A stretch of DNA of 15,355 nt from Novimethylophilus sp036504375 (GCF_036504375.1 NZ_DASXVH010000098.1:1-15355); one strand, 5' to 3'. Shown: positions 1-7,464, counted from the stretch's first letter. The notes: a model not told the origin generated them from the letters alone. Numbers and translations are program-made.

Positions 1-118
1 GCACCGCGGCCTTGCCCTTGATCTGGGCGGCCAGGTTGAAGTTCTCGTTGATGGTGTTATCGCCCATCACGGCGACAGCGGTGAAATTGGGGGCGGCTTT
101 GCCGACGAGTACGGTCAT
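1..118 (-). CDS. Peroxiredoxin (AhpC/TSA family), N-terminal part only
   Basis: The minus strand encodes MTVLVGKAAPNFTAVAVMGD at its start and continues through INENFNL and KGKAAV to the window edge. The VGKxAPxF opening followed by a short strand and a 'GK' step is typical of the thioredoxin-fold N-terminus of 2-Cys peroxiredoxins, which reduce peroxides in the cytoplasm using a peroxidatic cysteine. That cysteine would lie at about residue 50 and is outside the window, so the subclass cannot be fixed. The start ATG (116-118 on the plus strand) is preceded by AGGAG at 126-130 with 7-nt spacing, a strong ribosome binding site. The gene is divergent from gyrA and is probably a separate unit. 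Recognition rests on 39 codons only. Confidence 0.8.
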   Translation of the reverse strand, partial: MTVLVGKAAPNFTAVAVMGDNTINENFNLAAQIKGKAAV

Positions 119-168
119 GGGGAGTCTCCTTGAAGTGTGGATATTGGACGGTTGGGCGAGCCTTGAAA

Positions 169-174
169 AGTATA
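169..174 (-). promoter_or_regulatory. Candidate -10 box for the peroxiredoxin gene
   Basis: On the minus strand the hexamer TATACT lies about 50 bases upstream of the peroxiredoxin start codon. No convincing -35 box is visible at normal spacing, so activator-dependent transcription is possible. Weak call from one hexamer. Confidence 0.25.
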
Positions 175-284
175 TTCCTCTACTAAACATGTCGTCTATT
201 GACGGTGGAGCGAATTGCATCGCAACAGCTCGGCTTGATGCCAAACTGGCGGCCGTGGTTCACGGTGTTTCGGGCCTCATCTCG

Positions 285-293
285 TGCTAAAAT
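285..293 (+). promoter_or_regulatory. Candidate extended -10 promoter of gyrA
   Basis: The sequence TGCTAAAAT has the TGn extension followed by a good -10 hexamer (TAAAAT, 288-293). No clear -35 box is seen, which extended -10 promoters tolerate. Transcription would start near position 300, giving a leader of about 30 nt before the ATG at 330. The alternative GTG at 309 would then lie only about 9 nt from the RNA 5' end with no room for a ribosome binding site. Confidence 0.45.
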
Positions 294-329
294 CCAAGAC
301 TTTATGTCGTGGTAAAAACACAGGAATTT

Positions 330-2876
330 ATGGATCAGTTCGCCAAGGAAACCCTCCCCGTAAGCCTCGAAGAAGAGATGCGCCGCTCCTACCTGGATTA
401 CGCGATGAGCGTGATTGTCGGGCGTGCGCTGCCGGATGTGCGGGACGGCCTGAAACCCGTCCACCGCCGCGTGCTGTACGCGATGCACGAGCTGTCCAAC
501 GACTGGAATCGGCCTTACAAGAAGTCGGCACGTATCGTCGGCGATGTCATCGGTAAATACCACCCGCACGGCGATACCGCGGTATACGACACCATCGTGC
601 GCATGGCGCAGGATTTTTCGCTGCGCTACATGCTGGTCGACGGGCAGGGCAACTTCGGCTCGGTGGACGGCGATAATGCGGCGGCGATGCGTTACACCGA
701 AATCCGCATGGCGCGCATCGCGCACGAACTGCTGGCCGATCTGGATCGCGAAACCGTCGATTTCGGCCCCAATTACGACGGTTCCGAGAACGAGCCGCTG
801 GTTCTGCCGGCGAAGATTCCCAACCTGCTGATCAACGGTTCCTCCGGTATCGCAGTCGGCATGGCGACCAATATCCCGCCGCATAACCTGAACGAAGTGG
901 TGGATGCCTGTCTGGCGCTGCTGAAAGATCCGGACCTGGGCGTGGAAGATCTCATCGACATCGTTCCGGCACCGGATTTCCCCACCGCCGGCATCATCTA
1001 CGGCACGGTCGGTGTCAGGGAAGGTTACCGCACCGGGCGCGGCCGCTGCGTGATGCGCGCGCGCACCCATTTCGAGGACATCGGCAAGGGCGAACGCCAG
1101 GCGATCATCGTCGACGAGCTGCCGTACCAGGTCAACAAGAAGACGCTGATCGAAAAAATCGCCGAGTTGGTCAACGACAAGAAGATCGAGGGCATTTCCG
1201 ATCTGCGCGACGAGTCGGACAAATCCGGCATGCGCATGGTGATCGAGTTGAAGCGCGGCGAAGTGCCGGAAGTGGTGCTGAACAATCTGTATAAGCAGAC
1301 GCAGCTGCAGGATACCTTCGGCATGAACATGGTGGCGCTGGTCGACGGCCAGCCGCGCCTGCTTAACCTGAAACAGATGCTGGAAGCCTTCCTGCGCCAT
1401 CGCCGCGAAGTGGTGACACGCCGCACGGTGTTCGAGCTGAAGAAAGCGCGCGACCGCGGCCATATCCTGGAAGGCCTGGCGGTGGCGCTGTCCAATGTGG
1501 ACGAGATCATCGCGCTGATCAAGGCTGCGCCGACGCCCGCCGTCGCCAAGCAGGGCTTGATGGCGCGCGAATGGCGTTCGCCGCTGGTGGAAGAAATGCT
1601 GTCGCGCGCCGAGGCCAGCGATGCGTTCCGTCCCGAAGGGCTATTGCCTGAGTTCGGCCTGCAGCAGACCGGTTACCGGCTTTCCGACGTGCAGGCGCAG
1701 GCGATCCTGGAATTGCGGTTGCAACGCCTGACCGGCCTGGAGCAGGACAAGATCGTCAACGAGTACAAGGAAATCATCGACACCATCGCCGACTTGCTGG
1801 ATATTTTGGCGAAGCCGGAGCGCGTGACCGAAATTATCGTGACCGAACTGGCCGCGATCAAGCAGCAGTTCGGCGACAAGCGCCGCAGCGAGATCGTGCA
1901 CAATGCCCAGGATTTGAGCCTGGAAGATCTGATCACGCCGCAGGACGTGGTGGTGACGCTGTCGCACACCGGCTATGTGAAATCGCAGCCGCTGGACGAA
2001 TACCGTGCGCAACGCCGCGGCGGTCGCGGCAAGCAGGCGGCGGCGACCAAGGAAGACGATTTCATCGACAAGATGTTCGTCGCCAACACCCATGACCACA
2101 TCCTGTGCTTCTCCAGCCGCGGCCGCGTGTACTGGCTCAAGGTGTACGAGGTGCCGCAGGGCAGCCGCATCAGCCGCGGCAAGCCCATCGTCAATCTGTT
2201 CCCGCTGGAAGACGGCGAGAAAATCAACGCCATCCTGTCGGTCAAGGAGTTCGACGAGAACCATTTCATCTTCATGGCGACCGCGCAGGGCACGGTGAAA
2301 AAGACCGCGCTCACCGAATTCTCCAACCCGCGCCGCGCCGGTATCATCGCCATCAACCTGGACGAGGGCGACTACCTGATCGGCGCCGAAGTGACCAACG
2401 GCGCCAATGACATCGTGCTGGTGTCGGACGGCGGCAAGGCAGTATGGTTCGACGAGGAGGATGTGCGCCCCATGGGCCGCGCCACGCGCGGCGTGCGCGG
2501 CATGAAGCTGCAGGCCAGGCAGCAGGTGTTGTCGGTGCTGATCGCCGAAGACGACAAGCAGACCGTGCTGGTGGCAACCGAAAACGGTTACGGCAAGCGC
2601 ACCGTGCTGGCCGACTTCCGTCATTCGGGCCGAGGCACGCAGGGCGTGATCGCCATTGCCACCAGTGCGCGCAACGGCAAGGTGGTGGCCGCCAAGCTGG
2701 TGAACGACGAAGACGAAATCATGCTGATCACCACGGGCGGCGTGCTGATCCGCACCCGCGTCAAGGAAATCCGCGAGCTTGGCCGCGCCACGCAGGGGGT
2801 CACGCTGATCAACCTGGGCGAAGGCGAGAAACTTTCCGGGCTGGAAAAAGTGGTCGAGTCGGACGACGAAGAGTAA
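330..2876 (+). CDS. gyrA: DNA gyrase subunit A
   Basis: This is the catalytic breakage-reunion subunit of DNA gyrase, which with GyrB introduces negative supercoils using ATP. The 848-residue protein is close to the normal family length. The active-site tyrosine is Tyr122 in RYTEIRM. The quinolone-determining region reads GKYHPHGDTAVYDTIV, with Thr83 and Asp87 in E. coli numbering; Thr83 is also the wild-type residue in some other bacteria. The GyrA box QRRGGRGKQ, which opens the DNA-wrapping beta-pinwheel C-terminal domain, identifies gyrase rather than topoisomerase IV. I chose ATG 330 because the protein then begins MDQFAKETLP, as in other betaproteobacteria, and AGGA sits at 322-325. An in-frame GTG at 309 would add seven residues. 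serC follows after 16 bases. Confidence 0.97.
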   Translation: MDQFAKETLPVSLEEEMRRSYLDYAMSVIVGRALPDVRDGLKPVHRRVLYAMHELSNDWNRPYKKSARIVGDVIGKYHPHGDTAVYDTIVRMAQDFSLRYMLVDGQGNFGSVDGDNAAAMRYTEIRMARIAHELLADLDRETVDFGPNYDGSENEPLVLPAKIPNLLINGSSGIAVGMATNIPPHNLNEVVDACLALLKDPDLGVEDLIDIVPAPDFPTAGIIYGTVGVREGYRTGRGRCVMRARTHFEDIGKGERQAIIVDELPYQVNKKTLIEKIAELVNDKKIEGISDLRDESDKSGMRMVIELKRGEVPEVVLNNLYKQTQLQDTFGMNMVALVDGQPRLLNLKQMLEAFLRHRREVVTRRTVFELKKARDRGHILEGLAVALSNVDEIIALIKAAPTPAVAKQGLMAREWRSPLVEEMLSRAEASDAFRPEGLLPEFGLQQTGYRLSDVQAQAILELRLQRLTGLEQDKIVNEYKEIIDTIADLLDILAKPERVTEIIVTELAAIKQQFGDKRRSEIVHNAQDLSLEDLITPQDVVVTLSHTGYVKSQPLDEYRAQRRGGRGKQAAATKEDDFIDKMFVANTHDHILCFSSRGRVYWLKVYEVPQGSRISRGKPIVNLFPLEDGEKINAILSVKEFDENHFIFMATAQGTVKKTALTEFSNPRRAGIIAINLDEGDYLIGAEVTNGANDIVLVSDGGKAVWFDEEDVRPMGRATRGVRGMKLQARQQVLSVLIAEDDKQTVLVATENGYGKRTVLADFRHSGRGTQGVIAIATSARNGKVVAAKLVNDEDEIMLITTGGVLIRTRVKEIRELGRATQGVTLINLGEGEKLSGLEKVVESDDEE

Positions 2877-2892
2877 TTTGGGGGACAAGCTT

Positions 2893-3975
2893 ATGACGCA
2901 GATTTACAATTTCTCCGCCGGCCCGGCGGTGCTGCCGAAAGAGGTACTGCTACAAGCTCAGGCCGAAATGCCGGACTGGCACGGCTCCGGCATGTCGGTG
3001 ATGGAGATGAGCCATCGCGGCAAGGAATTCATGTCCATCGCCGCCGGGGCCGAGGCCGATCTGCGCGAACTGATGGGCATTCCCGCCAATTACAAGGTGT
3101 TGTTCCTGCAGGGCGGGGCGTCTATGCAGTTCTCGATGATTCCGATGAATTTGCTGCGCGGCAAGAACAAGGCGGATTACCTCAATACCGGCGAATGGTC
3201 GAAGAAAGCTATTCAAGAAGCGCAGAAATACTGCAAGGTGAATGTCGTCGCATCCTCGGCCGACAGGAACTTCAGTTATGCGCCGATGCAGGATCAGTGG
3301 CAGCTCGACCCCGAGGCGGCCTACGTGCACCACACTTCCAACGAAACCATAGGTGGCGTCGAGATGTTCTGGACGCCGCAAACCGGCGACGTGCCGCTGG
3401 TGGCGGATATGTCGTCGCATATCCTGTCGCGGCCGGTCGATGTGTCGAAATTCGGCCTGATTTATGCGGGCGCGCAGAAGAACATCGGGCCTGCTGGTTT
3501 AACGATCGTCATCGTGCGCAAAGACCTGATCGGCGAAACGCTGCCCGGCACGCCTACCATGCTCGATTACAAGATTCACGCCGACAACGATTCCATGTAC
3601 AACACGCCGCCCACCTACGGCATGTACATCGCCGGGCTTGTGTTCAAGCTGCTGAAAGCCAAGGGCGGCCTGGCGGCAATGGAAAAGATCAATATCCGCA
3701 AGGCCAATCTGTTGTACGATTATTTCGACGCCACGGATTTTTATAGTTGCCCTACCGCGCGCGAGAACCGTTCACGCATGAACATCCCGTTCACGCTCAA
3801 GAACCCCGCGCTGGACGACGAGTTCCTGAAGCAGGCGCAGAGCCGCGGCCTGCTGCAGTTGAAGGGCCACCGTTCGGTCGGCGGCATGCGGGCGTCGATC
3901 TACAATGCAATGCCGGAAGAGGGCGTTGCAACGCTGGTGGCTTTCCTGAAGGAATTCGAAAAGAACAATACCTAA
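2893..3975 (+). CDS. serC: Phosphoserine aminotransferase
   Basis: SerC is a PLP enzyme that transfers the amino group of glutamate to 3-phosphohydroxypyruvate, giving phosphoserine; it also acts in pyridoxal phosphate synthesis. The 360-residue length is typical. The protein opens MTQIYNFSAGPAVLPKEVL, with the family signature NFSAGPA. The PLP-binding lysine is Lys196 in GAQKNIGPAG, and the HHTSNETIGG segment matches the cofactor and phosphate pocket. The start ATG 2893 is preceded by GGGGGA at 2880-2885, 7 nt away; an upstream in-frame TTG at 2878 would overlap that site and is unlikely. The gene lies 16 bases after gyrA and 26 bases before the dehydrogenase that makes its substrate, so the two serine-pathway steps are probably co-transcribed. 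Confidence 0.96.
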   Translation: MTQIYNFSAGPAVLPKEVLLQAQAEMPDWHGSGMSVMEMSHRGKEFMSIAAGAEADLRELMGIPANYKVLFLQGGASMQFSMIPMNLLRGKNKADYLNTGEWSKKAIQEAQKYCKVNVVASSADRNFSYAPMQDQWQLDPEAAYVHHTSNETIGGVEMFWTPQTGDVPLVADMSSHILSRPVDVSKFGLIYAGAQKNIGPAGLTIVIVRKDLIGETLPGTPTMLDYKIHADNDSMYNTPPTYGMYIAGLVFKLLKAKGGLAAMEKINIRKANLLYDYFDATDFYSCPTARENRSRMNIPFTLKNPALDDEFLKQAQSRGLLQLKGHRSVGGMRASIYNAMPEEGVATLVAFLKEFEKNNT

Positions 3976-4001
3976 TCCGGCCGCCGGTAGGGGGGAGTGT
4001 C

Positions 4002-5180
4002 ATGATCAAGCGCATTCTGATCCTCAACAAGATTTCAGCGCACGGACTGAAACGCCTGCCTGCGGAATATTACGAAACCGGTAGTGACGTGACCGAGCCC
4101 GACGCCATTCTGGTGCGCTCGGCCAGGATGCAGGACATGGTGATCCCTGCAAGCGTTCAGGCCATCGGCCGGGCCGGGGTCGGTACCAATAATATCCCGG
4201 TGGCCGAAATGAGCAAACGCGGCATTCCGGTATTCAATGCGCCCGGTGCCAACGCCAATGCGGTTAATGAGCTGGTGCTCGCCGGCATGCTGATGGCGGC
4301 GCGCAACATCGGTCCGGCGATGCGGTTTGTGGAAGGGCTGCAAGGCGCTGATGACGCACTTGCGCAACAGGTGGAAGAAAGCAAGAAGCATTTCGCCGGT
4401 GTCGAACTCCCGGGACGCACGCTGGGCATCGTCGGCTTGGGCGCGGTGGGAGGCCAGGTCGCGGATACCGCGCTGAAGCTGGGGATGAAGGTGCTGGGAT
4501 TCGATCCCGGCATTACCGTCGATGCGGCATGGCGGTTGTCTTCCGAAGTACGGCGCGCGGCCACGGTGGGGGATGTGTTCAGGCACAGCGACTTCATTAC
4601 GCTGCATGTGCCTTTGATCGATGCGACGCGCCGGCTGGTCAATGCCGAACGTGTCGAACTGATGAAGCACGGCGCAGTGCTGCTCAATTTTGCGAGGGAA
4701 GGCATCATCGACGAGCAGGCGGTGCTGGATGGCCTGAACAGCAAGAAACTGAAGGCTTATATCTGCGATTTTCCGACCCGGCGTCTGAAAGAGCATCCCG
4801 GTGTAATAGCGCTGCCGCATCTGGGTGCATCGACGACGGAAGCCGAGGATAATTGCGCGGTGATGGTGGTGGATCAGCTCAGGGATTTCCTGGAAAACGG
4901 CAATATCGTCAATGCGGTCAATTTCCCCAACGTGCAGATGGGCCGCGAATCGTCGTTCCGGCTGGGAATAGCCAATGCCAATGTGCCGAACATGCTGGGG
5001 CAGATTTCCGGCGCGATGGCGGCGGCGGGGCTCAATATCAGCAATATGCTCAACAAGTCGCGCGGTAAAATGGCTTATACCCTGGTCGACCTGGATAGCG
5101 CGGTACCCGACGCCGTGGTCGAAAAAATCCGCGGCATTAAAGGCGTCCTCAATGTGCGCGCCTTGCCTCTGGCGGAATGA
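4002..5180 (+). CDS. D-3-phosphoglycerate dehydrogenase, short ACT-domain form
   Basis: A 392-residue D-2-hydroxyacid dehydrogenase that should oxidise 3-phosphoglycerate to 3-phosphohydroxypyruvate, the first step of serine synthesis and the reaction feeding SerC next door. The NAD-binding Rossmann motif is GIVGLGAVG (142-150), with FDPG about 20 residues later. The catalytic Arg232 lies in NFAREG and His273 in LPHLGAST. RAGVGTNN (57-64) is the usual substrate-side loop. The last 70 residues, with GQISGAMAAAGLNISNM, form an ACT regulatory domain; the long allosteric-substrate-binding domain of larger SerA types is absent. Where E. coli SerA has FPTE with the catalytic glutamate, this protein reads FPTR (Arg260). 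Start ATG 4002 has GGGGGGAG just upstream. Called serA-like by context, but the glutamate position leaves some doubt about activity. Confidence 0.88.
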   Translation: MIKRILILNKISAHGLKRLPAEYYETGSDVTEPDAILVRSARMQDMVIPASVQAIGRAGVGTNNIPVAEMSKRGIPVFNAPGANANAVNELVLAGMLMAARNIGPAMRFVEGLQGADDALAQQVEESKKHFAGVELPGRTLGIVGLGAVGGQVADTALKLGMKVLGFDPGITVDAAWRLSSEVRRAATVGDVFRHSDFITLHVPLIDATRRLVNAERVELMKHGAVLLNFAREGIIDEQAVLDGLNSKKLKAYICDFPTRRLKEHPGVIALPHLGASTTEAEDNCAVMVVDQLRDFLENGNIVNAVNFPNVQMGRESSFRLGIANANVPNMLGQISGAMAAAGLNISNMLNKSRGKMAYTLVDLDSAVPDAVVEKIRGIKGVLNVRALPLAE

Positions 5181-5187
5181 TTACGTT

Positions 5188-5193
5188 TAGAAT
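5188..5193 (+). promoter_or_regulatory. Candidate internal -10 box upstream of pheA
   Basis: TAGAAT lies in the 48-base gap between the dehydrogenase gene and pheA, with TTGCCT at 5163-5168 as a poor -35 candidate at 19-base spacing. It could give pheA its own transcript in addition to read-through. Low-confidence call. Confidence 0.3.
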
Positions 5194-5228
5194 TGGCGGG
5201 CTGCCCCCACAAATAAAGGACTGCGATC

Positions 5229-6296
5229 TTGTCTGACGAACTGAAAAAGTGCCGCGAAAAAATCGATGCGATCGACGACCGGATGCTCAAGCTGGTCAGC
5301 GAGCGGGCGGCGCTGGCGCATACGATAGGCAGCCTGAAGAACGGCGGGCCGATTTACCGGCCGGAGCGCGAGGCGCAAGTGCTGCGCCGCCTGCTGGCAC
5401 AGAATCCCGGCCCGCTGTCGGATGAGGCGGTGACCGCGATCTTCCGCACTGTGATGTCGAATTGCCGGGCGCTGGAAAAAGAGCTTTGCGTCGCTTTCCT
5501 CGGTCCGCTGGGGACCTATAGCGAAGAAGCCGCCAGCAAGCAGTTCGGCGGCCTGTCCAACCCGGTGCAGTGTGCTTCCATCGATGAGGTGTTCCGCGCG
5601 GTGGAGGCGGGCAAGGCGGATTACGGCGTGGTGCCGGTAGAGAATTCCACCGAGGGCGCGATCGGCCGCACGCTGGATTTGCTATTGCAAAGTGCGCTCA
5701 ATATTTGCGGTGAGATCGAACTGCCGGTGCATCACAATCTGCTGTCCAGACAAACCGATAGATATTCCATCCGCAAGGTATATTCCCACGCGCAATCGCT
5801 GGCGCAATGCCACGAATGGCTGAACCAGAACCTGGCGGGTGTCGAGCGCGAAGCGGTGGCCAGTAATTCCGAAGCGGCACGCCTGGCGGCCGAAAACGAG
5901 GGGGTTGCGGCAATCGCCAGCCGGCGCGCCGGCGAACTGTTCGGCCTCAGCCTGCTTGCGGAAAGCATAGAGGACGACCCGCGCAATACCACGCGTTTTC
6001 TGGTGCTGGCCACGCATGACGTGGCAGCCTCGGGACGCGACAAAACCTCGCTGGCGATGGCGACGCGCAATGTGCCCGGCGCCGTTGTCAAATTGCTCGC
6101 GCCGCTGGCCGAAAATGGCGTCAGCATGACCAAGCTGGAATCGCGGCCTTCTTATACCGGGCTGTGGGAGTATGTATTCTTTGTCGACATCGAAGGCCAT
6201 CGCAACGACGGGAAGGTCGCACGCGCACTGGCCGAACTGGAAAAACACGCGGCATTCATCAAGGTGCTGGGGTCGTATCCAATAGCGGTAATCTGA
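5229..6296 (+). CDS. pheA: Bifunctional chorismate mutase / prephenate dehydratase (P-protein)
   Basis: This enzyme converts chorismate to prephenate and then to phenylpyruvate, the committed route to phenylalanine. The 355-residue length fits the proteobacterial fusion. Residues 1-85 are an AroQ-type chorismate mutase with Arg9, Arg26, Lys37 and the YRPERE segment around Glu48. The prephenate dehydratase domain begins near residue 87 with FLGPLGTYSEEA and carries VENSTEG (138-143) and the catalytic TTRF motif (254-257). A C-terminal ACT domain (about 275-355) has the feedback motif ESRP (304-307), so phenylalanine inhibition is expected. The start is an uncommon TTG at 5229, supported by AAGGA at 5216-5220 and by the natural N-terminus MSDELKKCREKID. 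No in-frame ATG lies before the mutase helix. Confidence 0.95.
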   Translation: MSDELKKCREKIDAIDDRMLKLVSERAALAHTIGSLKNGGPIYRPEREAQVLRRLLAQNPGPLSDEAVTAIFRTVMSNCRALEKELCVAFLGPLGTYSEEAASKQFGGLSNPVQCASIDEVFRAVEAGKADYGVVPVENSTEGAIGRTLDLLLQSALNICGEIELPVHHNLLSRQTDRYSIRKVYSHAQSLAQCHEWLNQNLAGVEREAVASNSEAARLAAENEGVAAIASRRAGELFGLSLLAESIEDDPRNTTRFLVLATHDVAASGRDKTSLAMATRNVPGAVVKLLAPLAENGVSMTKLESRPSYTGLWEYVFFVDIEGHRNDGKVARALAELEKHAAFIKVLGSYPIAVI

Positions 6297-6298
6297 CG

Positions 6299-6314
6299 GC
6301 CGCCACTTGGCGGC
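6299..6314 (+). terminator. GC-rich hairpin after pheA, possible weak terminator
   Basis: GCCGCC and GGCGGC form a perfect 6-bp stem around an ACTT loop, two bases after the pheA stop codon. There is no following T-run, so it may only pause polymerase or protect the mRNA 3' end rather than terminate. The motA promoter begins 8 bases downstream. Confidence 0.35.
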
Positions 6315-6321
6315 ATCGATA

Positions 6322-6349
6322 TTGACACTTCACTTTACTCAAGTAGAAT
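6322..6349 (+). promoter_or_regulatory. Near-consensus sigma-70 promoter for the riboswitch-motA transcript
   Basis: TTGACA (6322-6327) is a perfect -35 box and TAGAAT (6344-6349) a 5/6 match to the -10 box, with 16-base spacing. Predicted transcription start is near 6356, exactly where the 5' strand of the riboswitch closing helix begins. This makes motA an independent transcription unit rather than a passenger of the pheA operon. The promoter is of the vegetative type, not the sigma-28 class that often drives flagellar genes. Confidence 0.7.
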
Positions 6350-6355
6350 CACCCT

Positions 6356-6533
6356 TTTACTGAACAGGGCAAACTTGCTGAAAAGCAAGGGCGCAAAGTC
6401 ACCGGTCTAAAGAGATATTCTCCATGACGGCGGGACCGCCAGTACGTATGTCTGCGGCTATCATGGCCGCGCACTGCGGCGGACCGTCGCCATTCACTCC
6501 GGTGACAAGCTAGCGTCCGCGATCGGCAGTAGA
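6356..6533 (+). ncRNA. Candidate cyclic-di-GMP class I (GEMM-I) riboswitch with an expanded second arm
   Basis: The core reads AGGGCAAAC (6366-6374), a hairpin CTTGCT-GAAA-AGCAAG (6374-6389) capped by a GAAA tetraloop, then GGGCGCAAAGTC and CCGGTCTAAA. These are the conserved blocks of the GEMM-I aptamer in the correct order and spacing. GTCACCGG (6398-6405) pairs perfectly with CCGGTGAC (6499-6506) as the base of the second arm. TTTACTG (6356-6362) pairs with CAGTAGA (6527-6533, one G-U) as closing helix P1, ending one base before the motA ATG. The 5' half is a strong match. The 3' block after the second arm is diverged, and I cannot fix the ligand-pairing cytosine by eye. The arm holds 93 nt where known examples usually have a short loop. 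The P1 position suggests control of translation initiation. Confidence 0.82.
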
Positions 6534-6534
6534 C

Positions 6535-7398
6535 ATGAACATTATTCTCGGTTCCATCATCGTCGTCGTAGGCGTTTTGGGCGGCTACTCCATGGAGGAA
6601 GGCCGCATCGCGGCGTTATACCAGCCCGCGGAACTGGTCATCATCGGCGGAGCCGGTTTCGGCGCCTTCCTTATATCCAATCCGCGCAGAATACTGAAGA
6701 AGTGCCTGCTCGCCGCAGGCAGGATACTGCGCGGCTCGCAATACACCAAGGAGTTTTATGCGGAAACGCTGGCCTTGTTGTATGCAATCCTGATGAAAAT
6801 TCGCAAAGAAGGGATGATAGGAATAGAGCCCGATATCGACGCCCCTTATAACAGTCCCATTTTCGAAAAATTTCCCAAGGTACTGGCGGATAAGCGCACT
6901 GTCGAATTTATTTGTGATTATTTCCTGATCATGGTCAGCGGCAACATGAATGCCTATGAAATCGAGAATCTGATCGATATCGATCTGGAATCGGCGGCCC
7001 ATTCGGCAAACAAGCCTGTTGAAGCGTTGACGTATCTCGCGGAGTCGCTGCCGGCGTTCGGGATCGTTGCCGCCGTTATGGGTGTCGTGATCACGATGGC
7101 GTCGATAGGCGGTCCGCAGGATGAGCTTGGGCACAAGATTGCCGCCGCGCTGGTGGGCACCTTTCTCGGCATTTTGCTGGCATATGGTTTCCTGGGCCCC
7201 GCTTCCAAGCTGTTGCAGAATATTGCGGAAGACGAGGAGCAATTTTTTACCTGTATCAAGACCGGCATTATTGCGCATCTGAACGGTTATCCGGTGAGGA
7301 TGGTCATTGAATTCGCCCGCGTATCGATTTCACCGGATATCCGGCCGGCTTCCGCCGAATTGGATAAATATGTGCAATCTTTTTCAAAGAAAAACTGA
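6535..7398 (+). CDS. motA: Flagellar motor stator protein MotA
   Basis: MotA is the inner-membrane proton-channel subunit of the flagellar stator; with MotB it turns ion flow into torque on FliG. The 287-residue protein aligns without gaps to E. coli MotA over most of its length as I recall it. The N-terminal membrane helix (2-18) is followed by ALYQPAELVIIGGAG (27-41). The charged cytoplasmic-loop residues that contact FliG are at the same positions, Arg90 and Glu98. The channel prolines are Pro173 in SLPAFGIVAAVMGVV and Pro222 in YGFLGPA. All key residues are intact. Start ATG 6535 matches the family N-terminus but lacks a strong Shine-Dalgarno sequence and sits one base beyond the riboswitch closing helix. 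No motB follows; hisC is next, 125 bases away. Confidence 0.96.
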   Translation: MNIILGSIIVVVGVLGGYSMEEGRIAALYQPAELVIIGGAGFGAFLISNPRRILKKCLLAAGRILRGSQYTKEFYAETLALLYAILMKIRKEGMIGIEPDIDAPYNSPIFEKFPKVLADKRTVEFICDYFLIMVSGNMNAYEIENLIDIDLESAAHSANKPVEALTYLAESLPAFGIVAAVMGVVITMASIGGPQDELGHKIAAALVGTFLGILLAYGFLGPASKLLQNIAEDEEQFFTCIKTGIIAHLNGYPVRMVIEFARVSISPDIRPASAELDKYVQSFSKKN

Positions 7399-7439
7399 CG
7401 CAATGATTGCGCGCAATATCCAGCGCAAGCTTTCTCATT

Positions 7440-7445
7440 TAAAAT
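7440..7445 (+). promoter_or_regulatory. Candidate -10 box upstream of hisC
   Basis: TAAAAT lies in the motA-hisC gap, 78 bases before the hisC start. No good -35 box is visible at 16-18 bases. If used, the hairpin at 7465-7490 would lie in the hisC leader. Weak evidence. Confidence 0.25.
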
Positions 7446-7464
7446 CGCAGAATTAATGCTTGCT

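Noticed and set aside
309..329. GTG start for gyrA seven codons upstream
   Set aside because: It would lie almost at the predicted RNA 5' end with no ribosome site, and homologues begin at MDQFAKETLP.
560..590. Thr83 in the quinolone region of GyrA as a resistance change
   Set aside because: Threonine at this position is wild type in several bacteria, so it is not evidence of acquired resistance.
183..1463. Antisense open frame of 426 codons over gyrA
   Set aside because: Low-complexity His/Arg/Val composition without recognisable motifs, opposite a certain gyrA.
1641..2888. Antisense open frame of 415 codons over the gyrA C-terminal half
   Set aside because: Same codon-bias artefact; no family resemblance and no plausible start site.
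7406..7417. Perfect 12-base palindrome ATTGCGCGCAAT just after motA
   Set aside because: Short, with no T-run and no second copy noticed nearby; not enough to call an operator or terminator.
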